Below are positions 28,201 to 36,767 of a DNA stretch of 64,000 nt, one piece after another. Origin of the DNA: Aliirhizobium wenxiniae (GTDB lineage: Bacteria > Pseudomonadota > Alphaproteobacteria > Rhizobiales > Rhizobiaceae). The first letter of the stretch is position 1, and each line of letters begins with the position of its first letter. The stretch lies in assembly GCF_019511445.1 (NCBI RefSeq), contig NZ_JAEUAN010000004.1:1-64000 (forward strand), read 5' to 3'. Made by a program: the position numbers and the translations under genes. Under the pieces are notes generated by a model, which had not been told where the DNA came from, searched no databases, and saw only the letters and a program-made list of their open reading frames with translations.

Positions 28201-28408
28201 GCTCTTCGAGCGGGGTCGCCACCGTTTCGGCGATGACCTTCGGGTTGGCGCCGGGATAGGTCGCCTTCACCACCACGGATGGCGGCACGACATTCGGATA
28301 TTCCGAGATCGGCAGCGAGCGCAGGCCTAGCAGGCCGGCAACGACGATGAGGACGGAAAGGACCGCCGCAAACACCGGCCGGTCGATAAAGAATCGGGAT
28401 ATGTTCAT
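25226..28408 (-). CDS. RND (HAE1) multidrug efflux pump, MexF/OqxB-like
   Basis: The 1060-residue inner-membrane proton antiporter starts NISRFFIDRPVFAAVLSVLI and keeps the MexF-type pattern LPISEYPNVVPPSVVVKA. The proton-relay aspartates are in helix 4 (GIVVDDAIVVVENVE), and the matching Lys is in GLSAKNAILIVEFA of helix 10. The large periplasmic loops and 12 helices follow the AcrB plan. It is the last gene of a three-gene operon with the adaptor and an alpha/beta-fold protein; no outer-membrane channel gene is present, so it must borrow one. Regulation by the divergent LysR gene parallels MexT and MexEF. Confidence 0.95.
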   Translation of the reverse strand: MNISRFFIDRPVFAAVLSVLIVVAGLLGLRSLPISEYPNVVPPSVVVKATYPGANPKVIAETVATPLEEQINGVEDMLYMSSQATSDGVMTLTVTFKLGTDPDKAQQLVQNRVSQAEPRLPTEVRALGITTVKSSPDFIMVVNLVSDTDRYDLTYLRNYATLNIKDRLARIEGVGQVQIFGAGDYSMRVWIDPQKAAALSLAASDITEAIRGQNVQAAAGTIGASPSVPGVDMQLNVNAQGRLTTPEEFGNIIVKTGSNGEITRLRDVARIELGAADYSLRSLLDGQPAVAIPVLQAPGSNAIEIADQVRSTMDELQKAMPEGVKYEIVYDTTKFVRSSIEKVIDTLLEAVALVVLVVIIFLQTWRASIIPLIAVPVSVIGTFAVMYAFGFSINALTLFGLVLAIGIVVDDAIVVVENVERNIENGLSPREATYKAMSEVSGPIIAIALVLVAVFVPLAFITGLSGQFYRQFALTIAISTVISAINSLTLSPALAALLLKDHHAPKDWLTRGMDKLFGWFFRGFNRGFGKAANGYGRSVGGLLSRKSIVMVIYLALVGATYSVFTAVPGGFVPAQDKQYLIGFAQLPDGATLDRTEDVIKRMSDIAMEQPGVEHAIAFPGLSINGFTIGSNSGIVFAVLDDFDKRKTPELSGGAIAMALNQKYAGIQDAFIAMFPPPPVNGLGTTGGFKLQIEDRAGYGYEALDEATKAVMAKAMAAPELTGVFSSFQINVPQLYADLDRARAEQLGVSVQDVFETLQIYLGSLYVNDFNAFGRTYSVRVQADAQYRAKAEDIGQLKVRSQSGEMIPLSALLKVDASAGPERTTRYNGFLSSDINGAPAPGYSSGQAEAAITKILAETLPSGIDFEWTDLTYQQILAGNSSLIVFPLALLLVYLVLAAQYESLTLPIAIIMIVPMGVLAALTGVWLTGGDNNIFTQIGLVVLVGLSAKNAILIVEFARELELAGRKPFEAAVEASRLRLRPILMTSMAFIMGVVPLVISTGAGAEMRAAMGVAVFSGMIGVTFFGIFMTPVFYMLARLLAGNRPLRSHGTEVAPALSPAE

Positions 28409-28526
28409 CTTGAAGCCCTCTCTCCTGGGCGATGGTCAGGGCGCAAAGGGCCCTTGCGCCCGCAGCACACTGCCGCGGGCGATCGATTGGTTCAGTTTTG
28501 GAAAGGCCGGTCAGCCGGCCCGCTGG

Positions 28527-29711
28527 TTACTTGGAGGCGAGTTTCGCTTCGTCCTGCGGATCGACCGTTGCGCCGGGGCGCACGCGCTGCAATCCGTTGA
28601 CGACGATGCGGTCGCCGGCACTCAGTCCCTTTTCGACGATGCGCATGCCGTCGATGGCCTCACCCAGTTCGACCGGGCGGTAGGCGACGGTATTCTTGCC
28701 GTCGACCACGAGAACGAATTTCTTGTCCTGGTCGTTGCCGAGCGCCCGTTCGCTGACGAGAACGCGGTCCATCGGTTCAGGCTCGCCCATGCGAACCCGC
28801 ACGAACTGGCCAGGGATCAGCCTGCCGCCCGGGTTGCCGAACACCGCCCTCACCCGGATCGTGCCGGTACCGGCCGCCACCTGGTTGTCGATGAGCTGCA
28901 GATGCCCCTTGATGGCTTCCGAGCCGGGGGCAAGCGTTGCGATTTCGACCGGAACCTGATCAATGGCCGGCTGCCCGTCGACAAGCGGCAGTTCGGCAAG
29001 CGTGCGGGTTACCAACTGCTCGTCCGCATCGAAGCTCGCATAAATCGGATCGGCGGAAACCAGCGTCGTCAGCGGAGCCGAAGCCGAGCCGCCGGCAACC
29101 AGATTGCCGACCGTGACCTCTATTCTGCCGACACGTCCGGCAATCGGCGCCTTGATTTCGGTATAGCCGAGATTGAGTTCAGCGACACGCAGCGCTGCCT
29201 TGGCCGACTGGAGATTAGCCTTGGCTTCGCGCTGCGTGCTCTGCCGCTGCGCCAGATCGCTCTGCGAAATCGTGTTACGCGAAAGAAGCGTATTGCCCCG
29301 CTCAAGCTCGGTTTCGGCAAAGGCAAGCTTTGCTTCCGCCGAGGCAACGGAGCCTTCCGCTTCGGCAACAGCCGCCATGTAAGGCTCGGGATCGAGTGTC
29401 ACCAGCAGGTCACCAGCCTTGACCAGTCCGCCTTCGCGGAAATGGACGGACTTGACCTCACCGGCAACGCGCGGACGAACGTCAACGCGATCGACAGCTT
29501 CCAGACGGCCGGAAAACTCCTGCCACGTAACGACCTTGCGGGGCTGCACGGTGGCAACGGTGACCGGAATGGCCGCAGGTGCCGCTGCCTCTGCAGGCGA
29601 TGCAGCATTGGCGCCATTCGGCATGTCGAAATAGAAGGCTGCGCCTGCAAAAAGCACAGAGGCAGTCAGGCCGGCGCCCAACAGGGCCCAGCGGGGTGTC
29701 TTCGATGTCAT
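28527..29711 (-). CDS. RND efflux periplasmic adaptor, MexE-like
   Basis: The 394-residue membrane-fusion protein has an N-terminal anchor (LLGAGLTASVLFAGAAFYF), a lipoyl half-motif (RPRVAGEVKSVHFREGGLVKAGD in parts), an alpha-helical hairpin rich in Ala, Glu and Gln (about residues 110-180), the second lipoyl half IKAPIAGRVGRIEVTVG, and a beta-barrel. No lipobox Cys is seen. It couples the downstream RND pump to an outer-membrane channel. GAAGGAG precedes the ATG at 29711. The 118 bases to the pump gene hold no gene. Confidence 0.93.
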   Translation of the reverse strand: MTSKTPRWALLGAGLTASVLFAGAAFYFDMPNGANAASPAEAAAPAAIPVTVATVQPRKVVTWQEFSGRLEAVDRVDVRPRVAGEVKSVHFREGGLVKAGDLLVTLDPEPYMAAVAEAEGSVASAEAKLAFAETELERGNTLLSRNTISQSDLAQRQSTQREAKANLQSAKAALRVAELNLGYTEIKAPIAGRVGRIEVTVGNLVAGGSASAPLTTLVSADPIYASFDADEQLVTRTLAELPLVDGQPAIDQVPVEIATLAPGSEAIKGHLQLIDNQVAAGTGTIRVRAVFGNPGGRLIPGQFVRVRMGEPEPMDRVLVSERALGNDQDKKFVLVVDGKNTVAYRPVELGEAIDGMRIVEKGLSAGDRIVVNGLQRVRPGATVDPQDEAKLASK

Positions 29712-29784
29712 TGTGAACTCCTTCAGCCTTGGGAAGGGCTGTTATCGTTTCCTGGAACTAAAATGCGGGCAGAAACTGCTGACC

Positions 29785-30582
29785 TCAGCTCGTCAACTGA
29801 CGAACGAAGGTCGAAAACTCCGTGCAAAGCCCGGCTAACCAGGCTCCGCCAACGCCGTGATACAAGCCCGTCCAGCCGCTGCCGGCGGGCAATACACGTT
29901 TGGTGACGCTCACCCCTGCCACGGAAAGCTTCTCGGCATAACCGAGTGCTTCGTCCCGCAGGGGATCGTCTTCCGATGTCATGACCAAAGCCGGTGCGAC
30001 ACCCGATAACCGCGAACACAGACAGGGCGCGGCATAAGGGTGCTGCATCGAGCAGGCGGAACCGAGATAATGGCTCCATCCGTCCGACCAGCGTTCACGC
30101 ATGCCGATCTCGTCTGCCCCCCGGATCGAGGCCGATGTCATCATCGGATCGATCATCGGGGAGAGCAGAACCTGCCCGGTCAGGCGGCCGGGCATCTGGT
30201 CCCTCGCCTTCAACGCGGCTCCTGCGGCAACATTGCCGCCGGCCTCATCTCCGGCAATCAGCAGGGGCGATTTACCCTTGCCGTAATCGTTCAGCTTCTT
30301 GCTGAGGCCATAGAGCGCCAGAAACGCGCATTCCATTGCCTTGGGGAAGACATTGCCCGACACGCGCCCGTAATCGGCTTCGACCACGACCGCGCCTGCC
30401 TCTTCAAGAGCGCTGACGACCGGACGTGGAGCGTCACGATCTGCAGTCGCCTGAAACGCATCGCCCTTCAGGTAGAGCACGACCGGCGGCTTGCCGCCTT
30501 GCACATTGCCCTTGTGAATGCGCACGGGGATAGAGGCCTTCCAAGGCCCATCGATCTCCAATGTTTCCCAGCGCAGCGACAT
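29785..30582 (-). CDS. Alpha/beta-hydrolase-fold protein lacking the nucleophile serine
   Basis: The 265-residue protein has the alpha/beta hydrolase-3 layout: VVLYLKGDAF where HGGG is expected, LLIAGDEAGGNVAAGAAL as the nucleophile elbow, SEDDPLRDE as the acid region and LYHGVGG for the histidine. In active relatives the elbow is GDSAGG, but here position 113 is Glu, and the oxyanion HGG motif is also missing. The protein is therefore probably not a classical esterase. It is the first gene of the efflux operon, 73 bases before the adaptor, and divergent from a LysR gene across 138 bases. Confidence 0.8.
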   Translation of the reverse strand: MSLRWETLEIDGPWKASIPVRIHKGNVQGGKPPVVLYLKGDAFQATADRDAPRPVVSALEEAGAVVVEADYGRVSGNVFPKAMECAFLALYGLSKKLNDYGKGKSPLLIAGDEAGGNVAAGAALKARDQMPGRLTGQVLLSPMIDPMMTSASIRGADEIGMRERWSDGWSHYLGSACSMQHPYAAPCLCSRLSGVAPALVMTSEDDPLRDEALGYAEKLSVAGVSVTKRVLPAGSGWTGLYHGVGGAWLAGLCTEFSTFVRQLTS

Positions 30583-30720
30583 GACGTTTCTTTCGTTTTA
30601 GCCGCAGGTCTTGCGGCGAATTCGTATTCAGATATTATTGTTCGGGATCGCAAGCGCAATACGCTCCGATCGGCAACACTTTTCCAAATTCATGGATAAT
30701 CGCGTCGCAAGGAGAATTCC

Positions 30721-31656
30721 ATGGACCAGCTATCGGCAATGCGTGTTTTCGTAAGGGTCGTCGAGACCGGGAATTTCACCCGGGCGGCAACGACGCTCAA
30801 CATCCCGAAAACCACTGTCACCAACATGGTGCAGGCGCTCGAGGCGCATCTGCACACCACCCTGCTCAACCGCACGACACGGCGCGTCATGGTCACCACT
30901 GACGGCGCCCTCTACTATGAACGGGCGATCCAGATCCTCGCGGACATAGCCGAGCTCGACGGCAGTCTTTCCACCTCACAGACACAGCCCAGCGGCCGTG
31001 TCCGCCTGGAAATGGCAGGCGCCTTTGCCGATCTCCTGATCATCCCGCACCTATGTGATTTTCATGAACGATATCCGCTGATTAAGCTCGATATCGGTGT
31101 CGGTGACCGGCTGGTGGATTACATTGCAGAAAACGTCGATTGCGCCCTTCGCGGCGGCACTCCGACGGACCAGTCGCTGATTGTTAGAAAGGTCGGAGAA
31201 ATCGGCATGCAAGCCTATGCAGCTCCGCTCTATCTCGAAAAGATGGGCGAGCCCATGCACCCGACCGACCTCAATAACGGCCATCGCTGCGTTGGCTATC
31301 TGCAGGCGCCGTCCGGCAAGATCATGCAGATGAGTTTCACTCGCGGCGACGAGGAAATCGAGATTGATCCGAACTACATCGTCTCGGTCAACGACGCCCG
31401 CTCCTACCTCGATGCCGCAATTGCCGGCGTCGGTGTGGCGCAGGTTCCGCGCTTCATGGCCCAAAAACCCATCCAGGAAGGAAAGCTGGTGCCGATCCTG
31501 ACGGACTGGACCTGCGAAAGTTTTCCGCTCTACATCGTCTATCCGCAGACCCGCCACCTCAGCAACAAGGTGCGGGTCGTCGTCGATTGGCTTGCCAAGC
31601 GTGTGCAGACGTTGAAGGTCGAGGAAAACCGTATGCTGATGCGCGAGGCGAGCTAG
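30721..31656 (+). CDS. LysR-type transcriptional regulator
   Basis: The 311-residue regulator has an N-terminal winged helix-turn-helix (residues 1-60; FVRVVETGNFTRAATTLNIPKTTVT in parts) and a periplasmic-binding-like effector domain (about 90-300). The start is ATG 30721 with AAGGAG upstream. It is divergent from the alpha/beta-fold/MexE/MexF operon, the usual placement of a LysR activator of an efflux operon. The effector is unknown. Confidence 0.93.
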   Translation: MDQLSAMRVFVRVVETGNFTRAATTLNIPKTTVTNMVQALEAHLHTTLLNRTTRRVMVTTDGALYYERAIQILADIAELDGSLSTSQTQPSGRVRLEMAGAFADLLIIPHLCDFHERYPLIKLDIGVGDRLVDYIAENVDCALRGGTPTDQSLIVRKVGEIGMQAYAAPLYLEKMGEPMHPTDLNNGHRCVGYLQAPSGKIMQMSFTRGDEEIEIDPNYIVSVNDARSYLDAAIAGVGVAQVPRFMAQKPIQEGKLVPILTDWTCESFPLYIVYPQTRHLSNKVRVVVDWLAKRVQTLKVEENRMLMREAS

Positions 31657-31672
31657 TAGCCTTATTGGCGTA

Positions 31673-32443
31673 TCAGCCGTAAGGCGACATGCAGGCTCGG
31701 CGCGGACCACCGTCGAAAGGCTGGTAGCTGTTGTCTTCGCTCCGATAGGAGCGATAGCGCTCGTGGCACCAGGCCTCATGCGTCCCGTTCGGCATCGACC
31801 TCACGTCTGCCGTCTGCTGCTCCTGCGATGTCATGACCGCAGCCGACGCTACGGGAATAGCCCCCACTTGTTCGCCCCCATCGATATCGAACGCGTCCAT
31901 TGCAGGCTGGGCAGATACCATGTCCATGACCGGCGACACGCATTCCCGTCGCGGACCGCCGCCAAAGGGTTGATAGCTGTTGTCTTCAACCTGATAGGAG
32001 CGGTAGCGGGCAAGACACCAATCCACATGCCCTGCATCGATCTGCGCATTGCCCGCTGAGGCAGTGTCTACCGGTTGGGCAGGCTCTGAGGCATTTTCCG
32101 CGATGGCGCGTTTCTGCACGTCACGCTCTTCGCTACGGGCAAAGGAGGCCGTTTCCACATCCCCATCGGTCGGCGCAACGTAGGCTGCCACCTGCACGCC
32201 TTCTATTCGCTGATAATCTTGCTTGGCCGGATCGACCGCGGTCGGCGTGGACGTCCACAGGTCGGGCGTCTCCATATGGGCGAAATGATGAGGCTCGTAG
32301 TCCCGCGTCGCATAAGCCACGATGCCAAGTCCTGCGGCGAAGAGAATCACCGCACATGCGATTGTGGAGACGAGGGTAAAAATCGCGCGCACGCCAGGCA
32401 GTCCATCAAGGTTTGAATTGCCGGATAAATGCACGAAAGACAA
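31673..32443 (-). CDS. Protein with two BA14K-like repeats
   Basis: The 256-residue protein has one N-terminal hydrophobic helix (about residues 22-44) and a long polar region. Two similar modules follow: VDWCLARYRSYQVEDNSYQP..GGPRRECVSP and EAWCHERYRSYRSEDNSYQP..GGPRRACMSP. This WC-x-RYRSY-x-NSYQP-x-GGPRR-x-C pattern is the BA14K family signature, first known from a Brucella immunoreactive protein with lectin-like properties; each module has a Cys pair that may form a disulfide. The start is probably TTG at 32443 with a weak site, so the first residues are uncertain. The two repeats are also similar at DNA level (31677-31760 and 31944-32030). Confidence 0.75.
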   Translation of the reverse strand: MSFVHLSGNSNLDGLPGVRAIFTLVSTIACAVILFAAGLGIVAYATRDYEPHHFAHMETPDLWTSTPTAVDPAKQDYQRIEGVQVAAYVAPTDGDVETASFARSEERDVQKRAIAENASEPAQPVDTASAGNAQIDAGHVDWCLARYRSYQVEDNSYQPFGGGPRRECVSPVMDMVSAQPAMDAFDIDGGEQVGAIPVASAAVMTSQEQQTADVRSMPNGTHEAWCHERYRSYRSEDNSYQPFDGGPRRACMSPYG

Positions 32444-32514
32444 AAGAAGTTCCCTTCGCCGAAAACTTTGTTTTCAGCGATAAACTATTGTCATATCTTT
32501 ATTTTAAGAAGAGA

Positions 32515-32590
<76 letters not shown>

Positions 32591-32633
32591 GTAACCAACC
32601 GCCTCAGTGGCCTGCGCCGTTGGTGTGAGTGGC

Positions 32634-32662
32634 CGTATAAAGAGCTTCTTTTGGCTTGTCTA
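32634..32662 (-). promoter_or_regulatory. Promoter of tRNA-Lys
   Basis: On the reverse strand, TAGACA (32662-32657) and TATACG (32639-32634) are separated by 17 bases. This is a good sigma-70-type match. Transcription would start near 32627, about 37 bases before the mature tRNA 5' end. Confidence 0.55.
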
Positions 32663-32756
32663 GCGGCCAAAATGATTTTCTTTGTGCAACTGCTCAAAAA
32701 AATCACGACGACAGCCGGAAAGCCTTGTTTCGCGGGCTTTGGCCTCTGCATTTTTT

Positions 32757-33674
32757 TCAGATATGCAGCATGCCCTCCGCCACTTTCACCGCATGCCCGC
32801 CGATACGAGCCTTGGAAATCTCGCCGCCCCTGGAATCGATATGCAGATGGATGAAGGAGGTGCGGCCGATTTCCACTCCCTGCTCCACGACGATCGGGTG
32901 GTGACCGTCGGGAAGCGCGTCGAATTGCTGGATCGCTCCCGCCAGAGCTGCGACGGCAGCGCCCGTGGCCGGATCCTCCCAGATCCGCATATCCGGTGAA
33001 AACATCCGCGCATGAAACTTCGCCTGATGATGCACGCCCCCCCGGCAATAGACATAGGCCGATGCAAGCGCACCATCCACGAATGGAGCGACCCGCTCCC
33101 ATAATGTTGCTTCGAATTCCAGATTTTGCACCGTTGCAAGGTTGCGCAGCGGCACGAGCAGAAAAGGCACGCCCGCACTCCAGATCGACAGCGTATGATT
33201 TTCGAAAGCCATGTCGGTGGTTTTGACCGTGATCGAATCCGCTATCCCCTCCCGATCGAGCGGAATCTCTATCCTTGTCGGACGGCGCGGAAGCTCGAAC
33301 TCGGCAAATGTCGCCTCTCCCCGCCGCATCTTGATGGCGCAGCGTACCGGACCAACCTGCTCCTCAAGCACCGACATCAGATCGAGCTCGGTCACACCCG
33401 GTTCGTGATCGCGCTCGGCAAGGGCGATGGCGGCTCCGACCGTCGGATGCCCGGCAAAGGGCAATTCCTTGCCTGGCGTAAAAATGCGGATCTGCGCCGA
33501 ATGCCCGTTTGCTTCCGCCGGCCATAAGAAGACAGTCTCGGACAGGTTCATTTCCCGTGCGATTGCCTGCATGGCGTCGTCCGAAAGTCCTTCCGCATCG
33601 AAAATCACAGCAAGCGGGTTTCCGGAAAGTCTCCGATCGGTGAAAACATCATAGATGGCATAATGTCTTGCCAC
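32757..33674 (-). CDS. PhzF family isomerase-like protein
   Basis: The 305-residue protein has the diaminopimelate-epimerase-like fold of the PhzF/YddE family. The signatures are RRLSGNPLAVIFDAEGLS, the catalytic Glu in REMNLSETVFLWP, the FTPGKELPFAGHPTVGAA motif and the C-terminal EDPATGAAVAAL. The start is GTG at 33674, which has GGGGAGGAG five bases upstream; the frame is open six codons farther but without a ribosome site. Apart from phenazine producers the substrate is unknown. It follows the Nudix gene after 66 bases in the same direction. Confidence 0.88.
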   Translation of the reverse strand: MARHYAIYDVFTDRRLSGNPLAVIFDAEGLSDDAMQAIAREMNLSETVFLWPAEANGHSAQIRIFTPGKELPFAGHPTVGAAIALAERDHEPGVTELDLMSVLEEQVGPVRCAIKMRRGEATFAEFELPRRPTRIEIPLDREGIADSITVKTTDMAFENHTLSIWSAGVPFLLVPLRNLATVQNLEFEATLWERVAPFVDGALASAYVYCRGGVHHQAKFHARMFSPDMRIWEDPATGAAVAALAGAIQQFDALPDGHHPIVVEQGVEIGRTSFIHLHIDSRGGEISKARIGGHAVKVAEGMLHI

Positions 33675-33740
33675 AGCTCTCCTCCCCTTCAAGACAGTGT
33701 CGCACCCTGCCCGACCGCGCGAAAGGAAGCAAGCGAGGGG

Positions 33741-34499
33741 TTAACTGCGTACGCTTGCGAAGAACCAGTCCATGATCGGCAGCATCAGCGGATTGTAGTT
33801 ATGGGCCTTGGGGTCGGCAGATCGTATGACGACAACGCCATCGATCTCCTGCTCCTCGTCATACGGCATATGCGCCTCGATCCGGGCCTTGAGCTCAGCC
33901 GATGTCACCGGGAAGCGATAAAGTCTGAAAACAACGATACGGCTATTCAGGTGGCTGGCGTAAAAATGCGAATCGGCCTCAGCCTCGGCGAGATCAAGCC
34001 CCGTCTCCTCGCGAACCTCCCGGACCATGTTGCCGGCAAGATCGAGCTTTCCATCGATGATATCACTCAGATCGAGCGAGCCTGCCGCGCAATAAACCTG
34101 CCCCGGATTGGCCGTGCGGTCGCTCATGCGGATGGCGATGATCGCGCCATCGGACGAGACAAGCACGGGATAGCCGAACAGATGCAGCGCCCCTTCGGGA
34201 TCAGGTCGCTTGCGCCACCACAGAAGCGTCGAATAGGGAATGACATGCGCCACACCGCGAATGACACCCTTGTCGTAGGTCAGGTGCCGCTGCAGCACCA
34301 TCTGACCGTTGAAGAGATGCGGATTGGCTTCCGATTCTCTTACCCAGTTCGCCTCGATCTCCTTTTGATGCGCGGCATAAAGCGGATGCGGCCCGTCCAC
34401 CACCGAAAGATCGAAGGCATCGACGCGAGCGGGGCTTTCCGGCGGCGGCCAGATTCCGGCAGGCTTGCCGGCGAATTTGCCGGCGAAATTCGTTGTCAT
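33741..34499 (-). CDS. Nudix hydrolase
   Basis: The 252-residue protein has a C-terminal-half Nudix domain. The Nudix box spans GKLDLAGNMVREVREETGLDL, with REVREETG intact. The N-terminal 110 residues are an extra domain with no recognised family. Such longer Nudix enzymes hydrolyse nucleoside diphosphates linked to other moieties; the substrate here is not predictable. ATG 34499 overlaps the stop of the upstream phosphatase-family gene as ATGA, which indicates translational coupling and fixes the start. Confidence 0.87.
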   Translation of the reverse strand: MTTNFAGKFAGKPAGIWPPPESPARVDAFDLSVVDGPHPLYAAHQKEIEANWVRESEANPHLFNGQMVLQRHLTYDKGVIRGVAHVIPYSTLLWWRKRPDPEGALHLFGYPVLVSSDGAIIAIRMSDRTANPGQVYCAAGSLDLSDIIDGKLDLAGNMVREVREETGLDLAEAEADSHFYASHLNSRIVVFRLYRFPVTSAELKARIEAHMPYDEEQEIDGVVVIRSADPKAHNYNPLMLPIMDWFFASVRS

Positions 34500-35605
34500 G
34501 AAAGGTTGAACTCCACCACGATGGGGCAATGATCCGACGCCTTGGGTCTATCCCAGCCGATACGCGGATAGCGCTCGATCTCCTGACCCGGCGGAAAGAC
34601 GGTACGGAAAGGCTGACCATTGCGAATGACATCGGGAACGGTCGTCGGGTTTCTCTCGGCCAGCGCAGGCGATAGCCAGATATAATCGAGCTGGCAGAGA
34701 TGCTGCTCCAGCGGTCCGCGGGCATGATAGAGCGTCCAGCGATCCATCACGTCGCGCCGGGTCATCACGTTGTGCGCAAAACCGTCATGGCTGAAGACGT
34801 CGAGCGCACTCGCCTCTTCCGTCACGGCCTCGAACTGATAGCCCGAACGGCGGGTGCCGATGACCTTCACCCGCTCCTGATAATCGTTCATGTCGCCGCA
34901 GATGGCAAAATTCATCCGGCCTGCATTCTCCGCACCAAACCTCTTTTGGATGATGTGCCGCACGGCCTTCGCTTCGGCGATGCGGATCGCCATCGTGCCG
35001 ATACGCCCGTCCTTGTTGTCGCGCGCATTGCCCATCGATTTGAAATGCACGACATAAAGCGACAGCGGCTTGCCACCGATCCTCAGGTCCAGTTCCAGGC
35101 AGTCGCGCTTGAAGATCTTGTCGGTCGGGCGGTTGGTCAGCGCCAGTTCGTCGTTGAACAGATCAAGATCCTGATAGGTCAGCATCGCGTGGCTGCGCAC
35201 GTCGAGAACCTCTATCTTTTCACCGCTTCGCGTCTCTTCACGCATCAGGACGGCAACATCGATGCCGCGCCCGTCATTGCCCTCGACAAGGAATTTCTGC
35301 AGATAACCGTTGCCGACCATACGGTAGAGATAGCCGTATTCGAAAGCCTGCAGCGCCGGCATGTTGTCCACCTCCTGCAGGCAGAGGATATCGGCATCCG
35401 CATCGGCAATGGCGAGCGCCGACAGCTGCCGGGTATCATCCGTTTCAGCGATCAGGCGCGCCTGCTCAAGCTGCTCGTATTCCTGTTTGCTGCCCACTTC
35501 GAAAAGCCGCAACACCCGGTCCTGTCGCAACTGGTTGCGCCAGCCGGAAAAATCGAAGCGCGTCATCAGGTTTTCGATATTGAAGGTGCCGAGGCGAAGA
35601 GACAT
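34496..35605 (-). CDS. Endonuclease/exonuclease/phosphatase family protein
   Basis: The 369-residue protein has the DNase I-like fold. Metal and catalytic residues are in RLGTFNIENL, ILCLQEVDN, YVVHFKSMG, AICGDMNDY and the C-terminal KASDHCPIVVEF, so the active site is complete. There is no clear signal peptide, which suggests a cytoplasmic enzyme. It may act on nucleic acid or on a phosphodiester. It overlaps the Nudix gene and lies 134 bases after the ABC-transporter ATPase gene in the same direction, so it may belong to that operon. Confidence 0.87.
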   Translation of the reverse strand: MSLRLGTFNIENLMTRFDFSGWRNQLRQDRVLRLFEVGSKQEYEQLEQARLIAETDDTRQLSALAIADADADILCLQEVDNMPALQAFEYGYLYRMVGNGYLQKFLVEGNDGRGIDVAVLMREETRSGEKIEVLDVRSHAMLTYQDLDLFNDELALTNRPTDKIFKRDCLELDLRIGGKPLSLYVVHFKSMGNARDNKDGRIGTMAIRIAEAKAVRHIIQKRFGAENAGRMNFAICGDMNDYQERVKVIGTRRSGYQFEAVTEEASALDVFSHDGFAHNVMTRRDVMDRWTLYHARGPLEQHLCQLDYIWLSPALAERNPTTVPDVIRNGQPFRTVFPPGQEIERYPRIGWDRPKASDHCPIVVEFNLS

Positions 35606-35738
35606 GCATGTTTCCCTATTCTGCGCGGCACCTTAGCCAGCCGAAATGTGGCTGGCTACCGGACTTTCCGAACGGCTACAGCATATCTCCCGAAGATGGT
35701 CACCAGTTTCGGGATAAAGACATGTGCAAAACAAAGAG

Positions 35739-36767
35739 CTAAAGCCTCCAGGCCGATCGAATGACGATCGAAACCATATCGCCCACCTTGACCGGCTGCC
35801 GGCTGAACGCCCGCAGAGCCTGCTCGTCGCCAAGCGCCAGCTTCAACGCGTAACGTTCACCCTCGAACAGCACCGACGTCACCCGCGCCGGCACACCTTC
35901 GCCGGCAATCTCTACATCCTGCGGACGAATGAGAATGTCGGCGTAATCGGCGCCATGCGAGCGGCTCAGAAGCTGCTGCAGCACATCCCAGTCCAACTGG
36001 CGAGTCTGAGCCGAAGCTGCCGGCCAGGCGACAATCGCCCCCTGCCCGACCAGACCGCCGACCAGCCGTCCTTCCGGCCGCGCATAGATTTCCTGTGGGC
36101 TTGCTACCTGCAGAAGCCTGCCTTCCGACATCACCGCAACATCCGTCGCCAGCGCCATCGCTTCCGCCTGGTCATGCGTGACATAGATCATCGTCGCACC
36201 GGAGCGTTGATGAAACTCGCGGAACGTTTCTTCCATTTCCTGTCGCAGATGCCGGTCGAGATTAGCGAGCGGCTCGTCGAGCAGAACCACGTCCGGCTCC
36301 GTCACCAGGCAGCGCGCCAACGCAACGCGCTGTCGCTGTCCACCGGAGAGATCGGCAGGGCGGCGATCCGCATAGGCTTCGAGCCTCACCGCAGCAAGCG
36401 CTTCCCTGATCTTGGCATTTCGTCTCTCACCGGTGACACCACGCACCTTCAGGGGATATCCGACATTGTCGGCAACGCTCATATGCGGCCACAGCGCGTA
36501 GGACTGAAACACCATCGCCATATTGCGATGTTCCGGCGCCACCATCTCGCCGGCATCCGCCAGCACCCGGTCGCCGAGCAGGATCGAGCCATCCGTCGGC
36601 TGCTCGAAACCGGCGATCATTCTGAGGACGGTCGTCTTGCCGCAGCCGGAAGGCCCGAGAAGCGCCAGAAACCCGCCGTCGCGCACTTCCAGCGACACGT
36701 CGTTGACGGCAGCTCGACCGCCGGTTTCGAATGCCTTGGACAGGCGGTTGAGGATCAGCTTCGCCAC
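35739..36767 (-). CDS. ABC transporter ATPase, FbpC/PotA-like
   Basis: The 342-residue ATPase has Walker A GPSGCGKTT, signature LSGGQRQRVALARCL, Walker B VVLLDEPLANLD and switch His in IYVTHDQAEAMALA. A C-terminal TOBE-type regulatory region of about 100 residues follows. This is the CUT1/Fe3+/polyamine-type class. The start is GTG at 36767, overlapping the permease stop by 13 bases. It energises the permease and binding protein encoded upstream. Confidence 0.93.
   Translation of the reverse strand: MAKLILNRLSKAFETGGRAAVNDVSLEVRDGGFLALLGPSGCGKTTVLRMIAGFEQPTDGSILLGDRVLADAGEMVAPEHRNMAMVFQSYALWPHMSVADNVGYPLKVRGVTGERRNAKIREALAAVRLEAYADRRPADLSGGQRQRVALARCLVTEPDVVLLDEPLANLDRHLRQEMEETFREFHQRSGATMIYVTHDQAEAMALATDVAVMSEGRLLQVASPQEIYARPEGRLVGGLVGQGAIVAWPAASAQTRQLDWDVLQQLLSRSHGADYADILIRPQDVEIAGEGVPARVTSVLFEGERYALKLALGDEQALRAFSRQPVKVGDMVSIVIRSAWRL

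Noticed and set aside
28347-29906. 519-codon open frame opposite the MexE-like adaptor
   Set aside because: Shadow; runs across the adaptor gene and two intergenic gaps.
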